Assembly: GCF_027622855.1 (NCBI RefSeq)
Contig: NZ_JAPZVR010000001.1
Span: 28,068 to 92,067 of the forward strand
From: Glycomyces algeriensis
GTDB lineage: Bacteria; Actinomycetota; Actinomycetes; Mycobacteriales; Micromonosporaceae
Length of the DNA: 64,000 nucleotides
Direction of reading: 5' to 3'
How positions within the stretch are numbered: position 1 is the stretch's first letter; each line of letters starts with the position of its first letter. This document shows, piece after piece, positions 1 through 8,127 of the stretch. A model generated the notes under the pieces. The model was not told where the DNA came from, ran no database searches, and saw nothing but the letters and a program-made list of their open reading frames with translations. Position numbers and translations under genes: made by a program.

Positions 1-58
1 ATCACACCCGCAACCCCCCCCAAACCGACCCCCCCGTCGCTCACCCCCACCCCCGCGC

Positions 59-78
59 CCCGCGCCTTCAGGCGCGGG
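59..78. terminator. GC-rich hairpin downstream of the monooxygenase-fold gene
   Basis: A perfect 8-bp stem (CCCGCGCC / GGCGCGGG) with a TTCA loop lies 33 bases beyond the stop codon of the minus-strand gene ending at 111. There is no T-run, so termination is inferred only from position and stem strength. The rest of bases 1-110 is C-rich and shows no gene. Confidence 0.45.
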
Positions 79-110
79 CCGCTCGCTGCAATGCCGTCTA
101 GCCGGTGTGC

Positions 111-401
111 CTAGTCGATGTCGTTGAAGTGTTCGACAAGCGGGGGCTGGGCGAAGAACGGGCCGATGGCCTCGCGCCATTTCACGTACCGGTCGGTCTC
201 GCGGAAGCCCTGCTCATGGGCCTCGACCGAGTCCCACTCGATGAGGAGCACGAAGCGGCCCGGCGATTCGACGCCCTGCGTCATGCGCATGGTGCGCAGG
301 CCGGGGGAGGCCTTCACGAGCTCGCGGGCGGAGCGGTACGCCTCCTTGAAAGCGTCTTCCTGCCCGGGGGTGACCTTGATTTCAGCGACTTCGAGAACCA
401 T
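111..401 (-). CDS. antibiotic biosynthesis monooxygenase (ABM) domain protein
   Basis: The product is about 96 residues, the usual size of a single ABM-fold dimeric alpha/beta barrel protein. It opens with MVLEVAEIKVTPG and has the family pattern of a first strand, an EDAFKEAYRSA helix, then the strand RFVLLIEWDS and a helix carrying HEQGFRETD. Members include quinol monooxygenases and heme-degrading enzymes, but many have no known substrate. No heme-ligand motif can be assigned here. An upstream in-frame ATG would add 28 residues unlike the family; the ATG at 401 has GGAAGG 8 bases ahead of it and is preferred. It is divergent from the TerC gene, with no clear functional link. Confidence 0.8.
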   Translation of the reverse strand: MVLEVAEIKVTPGQEDAFKEAYRSARELVKASPGLRTMRMTQGVESPGRFVLLIEWDSVEAHEQGFRETDRYVKWREAIGPFFAQPPLVEHFNDID

Positions 402-478
402 GAGCGGAGCCTTCCACAGCTGCCGCCGAAGCGGCACCACCTGGCGTACTGTCGAGAGTGAAGTCACATATCCGACTG

Positions 479-507
479 ATGACAAGTCGGCTTCCGGCAG
501 GCAGAAT
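479..507 (+). promoter_or_regulatory. putative promoter of the TerC riboswitch transcript
   Basis: ATGACA (479-484) and CAGAAT (502-507) are separated by 17 bases and resemble -35 and -10 boxes. Transcription would start near 514, about 15 bases before the riboswitch aptamer. Assignment is by eye only. Confidence 0.4.
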
Positions 508-528
508 AGTCCCGTCTGTTCAGAATCA

Positions 529-644
529 GGTATGTGGGGAGTATCCCGCAGCGCTCGCCGCTGTTAGCGTCGTCGTCAATGCACGGGACCGCGATCGGTC
601 CCCGGTGGCGCTGGTCCGCAAGGACCGGGAGAGACCATGTGACC
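529..644 (+). promoter_or_regulatory. yybP-ykoY family manganese riboswitch
   Basis: The leader carries the two signature segments of the yybP-ykoY aptamer: GGGGAGTA (536-543) and GAGACC (631-636). They are closed by a P1 helix in which GGTATGTG (529-536) pairs with CATGTGACC (636-644) with one bulged base. The two conserved loops therefore face each other as in the Mn2+-binding three-way junction. The 3' side of P1 ends 8 bases before the GGAAGG ribosome binding site of the TerC gene, so control of translation initiation is plausible. TerC-family genes are well-known targets of this riboswitch class. No terminator with a T-run is visible between aptamer and start codon. Confidence 0.8.
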
Positions 645-669
645 CTCCAAAGGCAAGGAAGGCAACACA

Positions 670-1731
670 TTGGACCTCCCCCCGTGGGCCTGGGCTCTCA
701 CGATGGTGGTGCTGGCCTCCGTGGTCGTACTCGACCTCGCGATGGCCATCCGCAACCCCCACAAGCTCTCGACGAAGGAAGCGGCCTCCTGGGCCGGCGT
801 CTACATCGGCGCGGCGCTGGTCTTCGGCGTCATCATGTTCGTCACCCAAGGCGCGACTTACGGCGGGCAGTTCTACGCCGGCTACCTGACCGAGCTGGCG
901 CTCTCGGTCGACAACCTCTTCGTCTTCCTGCTCATCATCCAGGGCTTCCGCGTCCCCGCGGTCCTCCAGTCGCGCGTGCTGCTCGTCGGCATCGTCCTCT
1001 CGATCATCCTCCGCGGCGGGTTCATCGCGGTGGGCTCCGTGCTCATCGCTAAGTTCAGCTGGGTCTTCCTCATCTTCGGCGCGATCCTCATCTGGACCGC
1101 GATCGGGCAGCTCCGCGAGAACGCCCACGAAGGCGAGGAGGGCGAGGAGCACTACGAGAAGTCGCGCTTCATGAAGTTCGCCGAGTCGAAGATGCGCGTC
1201 AGCGCCGACTACCACGGCAGCAAGCTCTTCACCCGCATCGACGGCGTCAAGTTCGTGACGCCGCTGCTGCTGGCGATGATCGCGATCGGCTCGACGGACA
1301 TCCTGTTCGCGCTCGACTCGATCCCGGCCATCTTCGGCCTCACCCAGGAGCCGTACCTGGTCTTCACCGCCACGATCTTCGCGCTCATGGGCCTGCGCCA
1401 GCTGTACTTCCTGCTGGCCGCGATGCTCAAGTCGCTGAAGTACCTGCACCTGGGCCTGGCCGCGATCCTCGGCTGGATCGGCGTCAAGCTCGTCATGAAC
1501 GGCCTGGCCGAGAACCAGCTGCCGTTCATCAACGGCGGCCACCACATCGAGTGGATGCCGCACATCCCGACCACGATCTCGCTCGGCATCATCGCCGGCG
1601 TGCTGGCCGCGGTCGTGCTGGCGAACTGGATCCTGCTGCGCCGCCAGGGCAAGTCCTTCAATGAGCTCTTCGCGGAGTCCGAGGCCGAGATGGCGGCGAC
1701 CTCCCCCGCGGTCGCAGGCGTCGAGAAGTAA
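670..1731 (+). CDS. TerC family integral membrane protein (probable Mn2+ exporter or metal-resistance protein)
   Basis: The protein has 353 residues and about nine hydrophobic segments, matching the TerC/Alx family. The family signature is visible in AGYLTELALSVDNLFVF (Glu and Asp in a membrane helix) and again in IGSTDILFALDSIPAIF, the paired acidic motifs thought to bind metal. TerC proteins have been linked to tellurite resistance and, more recently, to manganese export during metallation of secreted proteins. The Mn2+ riboswitch directly upstream supports a manganese role. Translation starts at a TTG (670) with GGAAGG at 656-661; no ATG or GTG gives a better start. It stands alone and ends at a strong hairpin terminator. 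Confidence 0.92.
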   Translation: MDLPPWAWALTMVVLASVVVLDLAMAIRNPHKLSTKEAASWAGVYIGAALVFGVIMFVTQGATYGGQFYAGYLTELALSVDNLFVFLLIIQGFRVPAVLQSRVLLVGIVLSIILRGGFIAVGSVLIAKFSWVFLIFGAILIWTAIGQLRENAHEGEEGEEHYEKSRFMKFAESKMRVSADYHGSKLFTRIDGVKFVTPLLLAMIAIGSTDILFALDSIPAIFGLTQEPYLVFTATIFALMGLRQLYFLLAAMLKSLKYLHLGLAAILGWIGVKLVMNGLAENQLPFINGGHHIEWMPHIPTTISLGIIAGVLAAVVLANWILLRRQGKSFNELFAESEAEMAATSPAVAGVEK

Positions 1732-1743
1732 GCACAGCGAGCG

Positions 1744-1781
1744 AACGGCCCGCCTCCCCGAAAAAGGGAAGGCGGGCCGTT
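1744..1781. terminator. bidirectional rho-independent-like terminator
   Basis: A perfect 12-bp stem, AACGGCCCGCCT with AGGCGGGCCGTT, is extended by three inner G-C pairs around a GAAAAA loop. It lies between the convergent TerC and NlpC/P60-like genes and can serve both. Confidence 0.75.
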
Positions 1782-1809
1782 TCGTCGCTGCCGTCTCGTT
1801 TCCGGCGTC

Positions 1810-2739
1810 TCAGGCCTGCACGGGCAGGCGGCGGCAGGCGGTGATGCCGGCCAGTTCGGAGTCTTTGAGGGATTCGACGACGACCTTGCCGTAGACCGAG
1901 GACGAGAAGATGACCTCGGGCAGGTCGGTCTGGCTGCGCTCGGCCATGATGGCCGGGGTCCGGGGGTCGCCGCCGTGCTCGATGAACACCAGGTCGCCGG
2001 GGTGGAGGTCCTCGAACTGGACCGCTTCGCCGGACTCGATGAGCGCGTCGTTGAAGCGCGGCACGTCGATGCCGAGCTGGCGGTAGACGATCCAGACCAG
2101 GCCGGGGGCGTCGATGCCGTAGGCGCTGACGCCGCCGTGGAGGTACGGGATCTCCAGGAGCTGCTGGGCGAGTTTCACCGCGTCGAGCCCGGCCGCGATT
2201 AGCGCGGTCGAGGGCGCTGCGGTGACGGGCTCGTTGGCGAGGTCGCGCTGGGGCACCCAGCCGGGCTGCCGCGGCCCGGGCAGGCCCACGGGGACCCAGC
2301 CGCGGTAGGCGGCGCCGACGACCCGCAGGCGGGTGCCGAGGGTGACGCCCGGGATGGCCACGTCGCCGCCGGGCTCGTCCCGCACGGCGGTCGCAGTGGC
2401 GCTCACGAAGTGCTCGACGCCCTCGGTGTCGCCCTCTGCGGGGTACACGAGCTGGTCGAGCGGGACCCAGCCTGAGGTGTCCTGCTGCGGGCAGGCGACC
2501 TCGGCCCAGCCGTCGGCCACTTGGCGGACGTCGACGCGGGTGCCGAGGAGGCACTGGGTGCGCACGCGTCCCTTGAGGCCGTTGGCGCGGATGTCGTTGG
2601 TGAGCCGGGCGACCCATTCGCGGATGGCGGACGGCACGCCGAGCGCGAGGCGGTCCTCCGGTCCTGGGGCCGAGGGCTGGGCCCAGAGGGTCGCGACTGC
2701 GACGGCGATCAACGCCGGTTGTCCAGGTGCGATCGGCAC
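1810..2739 (-). CDS. SH3 domain / NlpC-P60-like protein with a degenerate active site
   Basis: The 309-residue protein has two SH3b-like domains in its first half (SGWVPLDQL and PGWVPQRDL mark their ends) and an NlpC/P60 fold in the second, the layout of gamma-D-glutamyl-amino-acid peptidases that trim cell-wall peptides. The normal catalytic motif D-C-S-G-L reads IDAPGLVW, so the nucleophilic Cys is Ala. After the conserved HPGDLVFIEHGG there is no His in the usual HVGIY position. It is therefore probably a non-catalytic wall-peptide binder. The GTG start at 2739 has GGAGAG about 10 bases upstream. The hydrophobic N-terminus (ALIAVAVATLWA) may be a weak signal peptide. The gene is divergent from bioB. 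Confidence 0.75.
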   Translation of the reverse strand: MPIAPGQPALIAVAVATLWAQPSAPGPEDRLALGVPSAIREWVARLTNDIRANGLKGRVRTQCLLGTRVDVRQVADGWAEVACPQQDTSGWVPLDQLVYPAEGDTEGVEHFVSATATAVRDEPGGDVAIPGVTLGTRLRVVGAAYRGWVPVGLPGPRQPGWVPQRDLANEPVTAAPSTALIAAGLDAVKLAQQLLEIPYLHGGVSAYGIDAPGLVWIVYRQLGIDVPRFNDALIESGEAVQFEDLHPGDLVFIEHGGDPRTPAIMAERSQTDLPEVIFSSSVYGKVVVESLKDSELAGITACRRLPVQA

Positions 2740-2948
2740 GGTTGGTTCTCTCCGGATGGCTCGAGCGGTTCGTCGTGTGAAACGCGAGCAGGGGGGACCT
2801 CCACCAGCCCGCCGCGTTCTTCGCAGCACCGACCACCCACTGTAGCAAGTGTATCCGGATCGCGACGCTGCGGTCTGAGGGTGATGCGGGAGGCGTATTG
2901 CACGCAATGGCCGTGAACCATGCGAAAGGTCCCGCGCCTCCGCGCTGT

Positions 2949-2963
2949 GGCAAGATTTTTGCC
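2949..2963 (+). promoter_or_regulatory. inverted repeat and -10-like box abutting the bioB start
   Basis: GGCAA-GATTT-TTGCC is a perfect 5-bp inverted repeat ending immediately before the ATG of biotin synthase. AAGATT at 2952-2957 looks like a -10 box only 6 bases from the ATG, suggesting a leaderless transcript. A repressor could bind the repeat, but it does not match the BioQ operator as I know it. Confidence 0.35.
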
Positions 2964-4031
2964 ATGACCGCAGTGCACGAAGCCCTCAGCCGCCTGTCCG
3001 CCGCCGCAGACGCGGGGGAGGCCCCGGCCGCCGCCGACCTCGAAGCGGTGCTGGCGAGCGCGGACGCCGAGCTCATGGACGTGGTGGCCGCGGCGGCGCG
3101 GCTCCGATTCCGCCACTTCGGGAACACGGTCAAGCTCAACTACCTGGTGAACCTGAAGAGCGGGCTGTGCCCGGAGGACTGCAACTACTGCTCGCAGCGG
3201 CTCGGCTCGAAGGCCGACGTCCTCAAGTACACGTGGCTGAGCCCGGAGCAGGCCGCCGAGCAGGCCGCGGCCGGCGTCTCGGGCGGCGCCTCGCGGGTGT
3301 GCCTGGTCGCGAGCGGGCGCGGTCCGACCGATATGGACGTCGAGCGCGTGGGCAAGACCATCGCCGCGGTGAAGAACGCCGCCCCCGGCGTCGAGGTGTG
3401 CGCCTGCCTGGGCCTGCTCAAGGACGGCCAGGCCGAGCGCCTCGCCGACCTCGGCGCGGACGCCTACAACCACAACCTCAACACGTCGGAGGACACGTAC
3501 GCCGAGATCTGCTCGACCCACACCTTCAGCGACCGCGTGGACACCGTCAACGCGGCGCACGGCGCGGGCCTGTCCCCGTGCTCGGGCCTGATCGCGGGCA
3601 TGGGGGAGTCGGACGCCGACCTCGTCTCGGTCGCCCTGGGGCTCAGGGGGCTCGACGTGGACTCGATCCCGGTGAACTTCCTGCTGCCCTTCGACGGCAC
3701 GCCCCTCGAGGCCACGTGGGAGCTCGACCCGCGCCGGTGCCTGCGCATCCTCGCGATGGTGCGCTTGGCGAACCCGGCCGCGGAGGTGCGCCTCGCGGCG
3801 GGCCGCGAGGTCCACTTGCGGCACATGCAGGGCGTGGCGCTCCAGATCGTCAACTCGATCTTCCTGGGGGACTACCTCACCAGCGAAGGCCAGGCGGCGA
3901 AGGACGACCTCGCCCTCATCGCCGACGCCGGGCTGGTGCCCCTCGGCCTGGAGACCGCCCCGGAGGCGGTTCGCGAAGCGGTGAAGCCCCGCAAGCGCGG
4001 CGCGGGCACCGACGTGGCCCCCAACGCCTGA
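2964..4031 (+). CDS. bioB: biotin synthase
   Basis: A 355-residue radical SAM enzyme that inserts sulfur into dethiobiotin in the last step of biotin synthesis. The radical-SAM cluster motif CPEDCNYC (CxxxCxxC) is visible near residue 70, followed by the BioB patterns [18 protein letters not shown] and [13 protein letters not shown]. The start at 2964 gives the family's usual N-terminus; an upstream ATG at 2898 would add 22 non-conserved residues. No bioA, bioD or bioF lies nearby, so the other biotin genes are elsewhere. The gene may be transcribed without a leader (-10-like box 6 bases before the ATG). Confidence 0.95.
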   Translation: MTAVHEALSRLSAAADAGEAPAAADLEAVLASADAELMDVVAAAARLRFRHFGNTVKLNYLVNLKSGLCPEDCNYCSQRLGSKADVLKYTWLSPEQAAEQAAAGVSGGASRVCLVASGRGPTDMDVERVGKTIAAVKNAAPGVEVCACLGLLKDGQAERLADLGADAYNHNLNTSEDTYAEICSTHTFSDRVDTVNAAHGAGLSPCSGLIAGMGESDADLVSVALGLRGLDVDSIPVNFLLPFDGTPLEATWELDPRRCLRILAMVRLANPAAEVRLAAGREVHLRHMQGVALQIVNSIFLGDYLTSEGQAAKDDLALIADAGLVPLGLETAPEAVREAVKPRKRGAGTDVAPNA

Positions 4032-4114
4032 ACCGGGGACGGTGTCGGACCCCGTCCGTACGATCGGGACGGGGCGCCGCGCACCGTGGCCGGCGCCGGA
4101 CAGGAGGCACCGAC

Positions 4115-4453
4115 ATGGCCCGATACCTGATCTCGTTCGACGACGGCGCGATGACCTTCCCCGAGGAGGACCTCGCCGAGGTCGGCCGGGAGACCCGCGC
4201 GGTGGTCGAGGCGGCGAAGGCCGCCGGCGTCTGGATCTTCGGCGCGGGGATGGAACGCCAGCGCGCCCAGATCGTGGGCACCGACGGCACGGTCACCGAT
4301 GGACCGTTCCCCGAGACCAAAGCGGTCCTCGGCGGGTTCTCGATCCTCGAAGTGGACTCGCACGAGGAGGCCCTGGCATGGGCCGCGAAGCTCGCCGCGT
4401 CCTGCCGGTGCGCGCAGGAGGTCCGGGTCCTGCTGTACGACCCGGACTCCTGA
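4115..4453 (+). CDS. YCII-related (DGPF domain) protein
   Basis: A 112-residue protein of the YCII/DGPF family. It has the hallmark VTDGPFPETKAVLGGF segment around residues 60-75 and a MARYLISFDD first strand. Such proteins form a ferredoxin-like fold; many sit beside ECF sigma factors, but none is present here and the reaction is unknown. AGGAGG (4102-4107) precedes the ATG at good spacing. A longer reading frame upstream belongs to an alternate frame of bioB. It ends 7 bases from the convergent LacI gene, with no obvious terminator between them. Confidence 0.85.
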   Translation: MARYLISFDDGAMTFPEEDLAEVGRETRAVVEAAKAAGVWIFGAGMERQRAQIVGTDGTVTDGPFPETKAVLGGFSILEVDSHEEALAWAAKLAASCRCAQEVRVLLYDPDS

Positions 4454-4460
4454 ACCGCCC

Positions 4461-5480
4461 TCAGACGAGCGGCGCGGTGGACTCGCGGACGACGAGCTCG
4501 GTGGCGAGCTCGAGGCGGGGCGAGTCGATGTCGTTGCCGGCGGCCATCTCCAGGACCGTGCGGGCGGCGAGGGCGCCCATCTCGGCGAGGGGTTGGCGGA
4601 CGGTGGTCAGCGGCGGGCTGGTCCAGCGCGACTCGGGCAGGTCGTCGAAGCCGATGACGCTCACGTGCTCGGGGATGCGCAGGCCCGCTTGGCGGATGGC
4701 CTCGTAGGCGCCGAAGGCCATCTGGTCCGAGGAGGCGAAGATCGCGGTGGGCGGCTCGGGGAGGCGCAGGAGCGAGGAAGCGGCGTCGAAACCGGACTGG
4801 TGGTAGAAGTCGCCGTCGTAGATCAGCGTCGGGTCGTAGGTGAGGCCGGCCGCGTCGAGGGCGGCGCGGTAGCCGTCGAAGCGCGCCCGGGAGCAGAGCA
4901 CCTGCTTCGGGCCATGGATGAAGCCGATACGGGTGTGGCCCAAGGAGATCAGGTGCTCGGTCGCGGCCAGGCCGCCGGCCCAGTTGGTGGCGCCGATCGC
5001 CGGCGCGTCCATCGTGGGGCCGCCGGAGGGGTCGAGCACGACCATCGGGACGCCGAGGTGGCGCAGCTGCTCCAGGATCGGGGACGCGAGCTGGGAGACC
5101 ACCAGGATCACGCCGTCGGAGGCGCGGGTGCGGAGGTTGTCCAGCCACTGTTCGGTCGAGGCGCGGCGGCGGTGGACCGCCGAGACCACGGTGCCGACGC
5201 CGGAGGCGTGGGCCGCGTCCTCGACGCCGCGGATGATCTCCACGGCCCAGGGGCTGTCCAGCTCGTTGAAGACGAGGTCGACCAGGCGCGCGCGGCTGGG
5301 TGCGCGGGTGGAGCGGCGGCGCTGGTAGCCGCGCTCGTTCAGCAGTTCCTCGACGCGTTTGCGCGTCTCGGGGGCGACGTCCGAGCGGCCGTTGATGACG
5401 CGCGAGACCGTCGGCACGCTGACGCCGGCCTCGTCGGCGATGGCGCGGATCGTGATGCGCCCATGTTCGTCTTCGCTCAA
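4461..5480 (-). CDS. LacI family transcriptional regulator (divergent from the GH3 gene)
   Basis: A 339-residue LacI/GalR repressor. The N-terminal helix-turn-helix is ITIRAIADEAGVSVPTVSRV, followed by the hinge, then a periplasmic-binding-protein-like sugar domain ending in SVIGFDDLPESRWTSPPLTT, the usual LacI signature. The TTG start at 5480 has AGGAGG 5 bases upstream. It is transcribed away from the GH3 operon and most likely represses that operon and itself through the CGAAA/TTTCG elements between them. The inducer is inferred to be a plant oligosaccharide. TATAAG on the minus strand (5522-5527) could be its own -10 box. Confidence 0.9.
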   Translation of the reverse strand: MSEDEHGRITIRAIADEAGVSVPTVSRVINGRSDVAPETRKRVEELLNERGYQRRRSTRAPSRARLVDLVFNELDSPWAVEIIRGVEDAAHASGVGTVVSAVHRRRASTEQWLDNLRTRASDGVILVVSQLASPILEQLRHLGVPMVVLDPSGGPTMDAPAIGATNWAGGLAATEHLISLGHTRIGFIHGPKQVLCSRARFDGYRAALDAAGLTYDPTLIYDGDFYHQSGFDAASSLLRLPEPPTAIFASSDQMAFGAYEAIRQAGLRIPEHVSVIGFDDLPESRWTSPPLTTVRQPLAEMGALAARTVLEMAAGNDIDSPRLELATELVVRESTAPLV

Positions 5481-5556
5481 GGGTCCTCCTGGTCGTTCCT
5501 GCCCAACCGTAGTGCCGACATCTTATAGTGGCGCCTCTGGGCTCCCGGATTCCACC

Positions 5557-5575
5557 CGAAACTTTCGAGAAGTTT
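5557..5575. promoter_or_regulatory. CGAAACTTTCG operator (LacI/XlnR-type element)
   Basis: CGAAACTTTCG (5557-5567) is a near-perfect palindrome, and AAACTT / AAGTTT (5559-5575) forms a second, overlapping inverted repeat. The same CGAAANTTTCG element is known in front of xylanase and xylosidase genes of Streptomyces. Here it lies between the LacI gene and GH3. Confidence 0.6.
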
Positions 5576-5664
5576 GCTCGATAAATCGTCGTGGGCAAAC
5601 GCATCCCAAGCTCAGATTGAGCCTAGAAGTACCCCGTCATCAATGTTATGGTGTGCAAACCTGT

Positions 5665-5695
5665 ATCGAAAACGATCAGAAAAGTTTCAGAAACT
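5665..5695. promoter_or_regulatory. second operator cluster before GH3
   Basis: Two adjacent palindromes: ATCGAAAACGAT (5665-5676) and AGTTTC-A-GAAACT (5683-5695). They repeat the GAAA/TTTC words of the 5557 element about 110 bases away, so a looping or cooperative repressor is plausible. Confidence 0.45.
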
Positions 5696-5698
5696 ATC

Positions 5699-5731
5699 GG
5701 CCCGGAACCAGCAGTTCCAATGCTCCGGGCC
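5699..5731 (+). promoter_or_regulatory. leader hairpin ahead of the GH3 ribosome binding site
   Basis: GGCCCGGA (5699-5706) pairs with TCCGGGCC (5724-5731). An alternative inner pairing, GGAAC (5704-5708) with GTTCC (5714-5718), competes with it. The stem ends 17 bases before the start codon and could stabilise or regulate the mRNA; no function is shown. Confidence 0.4.
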
Positions 5732-5747
5732 GCTTGAGTGGAGCAGC

Positions 5748-8072
5748 ATGGACACCGACACCCCCGCGGACGCGGCCGAACGCGCCGCCGGTCTTGTCAA
5801 GCGGATGACGCTCGAAGAGAAATGCGCGCAGCTGTACGGCCTGTGGCGCGGCGTCGACGCTGACGCCGGCGACATGGCCCCGCACCAGAGCGAGCAGAAC
5901 AGCGGGGTCTCCGAGGACGAGGCCATCGCGCACGGGCTGGGCCAGCTGACCCGCCCCTTCGGCTCGGCGCCCGTCCCGGCCGCCGAAGGCGCGGCCAACC
6001 TCGCCGCCCTGCAGCAGCGCATCCGGGCCTCCAGCCGCTTCGGCATCGCCGCCCTGGCCCACGAGGAGTGCCTCACCGGCTTCATGGCCCACGGCGCGAC
6101 CATCTTCCCGACCGCCCTCGCCTGGGGCGCGACCTTCGACCCCGAGCTCGTCGGCGCGATGGCCCAGCAGATCGGCGTCACCATGCGCAGCGTCGGCGTC
6201 CACCAGGGCCTCGCCCCCGTCCTGGACGTCGTCGCCGACTCGCGCTGGGGGAGGACCGAGGAGACGATGGGCGAGGACCCGTACCTGACGGGCACACTCG
6301 CGACCGCGTACGTCTCGGGCCTGCAGGACTCCGGAATCATCGCCACCCTGAAGCACTTCGCCGGCTACTCCGCCTCGCACGCGGCCCGCAACTTCGGCCC
6401 GGTCTACATGGGCCCCCGGCAGTTCGCCGAGACCTACCTGACCCCCTTCGAGATGGCCGTGCGCATCGGCCGCGCCGGCTCCGTGATGCCCTCCTACGCC
6501 GCCAACGACGGCGTCGCCTCCCACGCCAACCCCCAACTGCTGCAGACCGTCCTTCGCGACGAATGGGGCTTCGAGGGCACCGTCGTCTCCGACTACTTCG
6601 GCGTCAACTTCCTCAACTCCCTCCACGGCGTCGCCGCCGACCGCGCCGAAGCGGCCGTCCTCAGCCTCGCGGGCGGCGTGGACGTCGAGCTCCCCAGCGT
6701 CGACTGCTACGGCGAGCCCCTGCAGTCCGCCGTCGCCGCCGGCCGCATCGACGAAGGCGTGATCGACCGCGCCGTCGAGCGCGTGCTCACCCAGAAGATC
6801 GAGCTCGGCCTGCTCGACGAGCTCCCCGAGCCCGCCGCGGAGATCGACCTCGACCCGCCCCACGCCCGCGCGCTGGCCGCCGAGGTGGCCCGCAAGTCGA
6901 TCGTGCTGCTCGCCAACGACGGCACGCTGCCGCTCGCGGCCGAGCCCGGGCGGATCGCCCTCGTCGGCCCCGTCGCGGACGACAAGGCCGTCATGCTCGG
7001 CTGCTACGCGTTCCCGAACCACCACGGCCGCAACGACGCCGCGTCCATCGACTCGGACGACCCGTACCCGCACGTGGACATGGGCGTCTCGATCGCGACG
7101 CTCGTCGAGCGGCTCACCGCGGACCTCCCGGCCGCGGCGATCGAGCACCTCGCGGCGGGCTCCGTGCTCGACGCCTCCGACGCCGAGATCGCCGCCGCGG
7201 CGAACGCGGCCGCCGCCGCCGACCTCGCGATCATCGCCGTCGGCGACCGCTCCGGGCTCTTCGGCCGGGGCACCTCCGGCGAGGGCTGCGACGCTCCGAC
7301 CCACGCGCTGCCGGGCCGCCAGCCCGAACTGCTCGAAGCGGTGCTCGACTCGGGCACGCCCACGGTGGTCGTCGTGATCTCCGGCCGCCCGTACGCGCTC
7401 GGCACGGCCCCCGACCGGGCCGCCGCCATCGTGCAGGCGTTCCTGCCCGGCCAGGAGGGCGCGAGCGCGATCAGCGCGGTGCTCACCGGCGCGGCCGAGC
7501 CCGAAGGCCGCCTGCCCGCGGGCGTCCCGGCGCGCCCCGACTCGCCGCCCGCCACCTACCTGGCCCCCGAGCTGGCCCGCCGCTCCTCGGTATCCACAGT
7601 GGATCCGACTGCCCGCTACCTCTTCGGCCACGGCCTCTCCTACACCGAGTTCACCTGGGACGAGGCGGCGCTCGTCTCCGGCGCGCAGGTCGAGCCCGAC
7701 GGGACCGTCGAGCTCGCAGTGCGCGTGCGCAACACCGGCGAGCGCCACGGCACCGAGGTCGTGCAGCTCTACCTCCACGACCCGGTCGCCTCCGCGGTCC
7801 GCCCGGTGCAGCGCCTGGTCGGCTTCGCACGGCTCGACCTGGCCCCCGGGGAGGCACGCGAGGCCCGCTTCGCCATGCCCGTCGAACTGGCCGCGTTCGT
7901 GGGCGTCGACGGCGAGTGGACCGTCGAGGCCGGGGCGCTCGAACTTCGCCTCGCTCGCTCGGCGGCGGACACCGTGGCCGCGCTGAACGTCGAGGTGACC
8001 GGCACCCGCCGCCTGGAACCGGGCACCCGGGCGCTGGCGACCCAAGTCACTGCCGCGACCGTTGTCGGCTAA
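5748..8072 (+). CDS. glycoside hydrolase family 3 (beta-glucosidase / beta-xylosidase type)
   Basis: A 774-residue GH3 enzyme with the TIM-barrel domain (to about residue 330), the alpha/beta sandwich domain and a C-terminal fibronectin-III-like domain. KHFAGYSASHAARNFGP and VVSDYFGVNF are visible; Asp in SDY is the expected nucleophile. There is no signal peptide, so it probably hydrolyses imported oligosaccharides inside the cell. Sequence alone does not separate glucosidase from xylosidase activity. The ATG at 5748 follows GTGGAGC; an upstream in-frame ATG would add 58 unrelated residues through the operator region. It heads a run of four plus-strand genes. Confidence 0.92.
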   Translation: MDTDTPADAAERAAGLVKRMTLEEKCAQLYGLWRGVDADAGDMAPHQSEQNSGVSEDEAIAHGLGQLTRPFGSAPVPAAEGAANLAALQQRIRASSRFGIAALAHEECLTGFMAHGATIFPTALAWGATFDPELVGAMAQQIGVTMRSVGVHQGLAPVLDVVADSRWGRTEETMGEDPYLTGTLATAYVSGLQDSGIIATLKHFAGYSASHAARNFGPVYMGPRQFAETYLTPFEMAVRIGRAGSVMPSYAANDGVASHANPQLLQTVLRDEWGFEGTVVSDYFGVNFLNSLHGVAADRAEAAVLSLAGGVDVELPSVDCYGEPLQSAVAAGRIDEGVIDRAVERVLTQKIELGLLDELPEPAAEIDLDPPHARALAAEVARKSIVLLANDGTLPLAAEPGRIALVGPVADDKAVMLGCYAFPNHHGRNDAASIDSDDPYPHVDMGVSIATLVERLTADLPAAAIEHLAAGSVLDASDAEIAAAANAAAAADLAIIAVGDRSGLFGRGTSGEGCDAPTHALPGRQPELLEAVLDSGTPTVVVVISGRPYALGTAPDRAAAIVQAFLPGQEGASAISAVLTGAAEPEGRLPAGVPARPDSPPATYLAPELARRSSVSTVDPTARYLFGHGLSYTEFTWDEAALVSGAQVEPDGTVELAVRVRNTGERHGTEVVQLYLHDPVASAVRPVQRLVGFARLDLAPGEAREARFAMPVELAAFVGVDGEWTVEAGALELRLARSAADTVAALNVEVTGTRRLEPGTRALATQVTAATVVG

Positions 8073-8082
8073 TATCTACCAG

Positions 8083-8098
8083 AACGCTGGAAAGCGTT
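8083..8098. promoter_or_regulatory. LacI-type operator upstream of the oxidoreductase gene
   Basis: AACGCT-GGAA-AGCGTT is a perfect 6-bp inverted repeat. TGGAAAGCGTTTACA (8088-8102) looks like a classical LacI/CcpA-type site with its A/T-rich flanks and central CG. It lies between GH3 and the Gfo/Idh/MocA gene, suggesting a second control point in the locus. Confidence 0.6.
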
Positions 8099-8127
8099 TA
8101 CAGGCCCTCGTGACAAAGGAGTCCACT

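Noticed and set aside
4042-4707. 221-codon plus-strand frame spanning the YCII and LacI gene ends
   Set aside because: It is out of frame with both real genes and gives an Arg/Gly-rich sequence without a domain.
5694-8045. 783-codon open frame opposite GH3
   Set aside because: Shadow frame in GC-rich DNA; the GH3 frame has all catalytic motifs and a start with a ribosome site.
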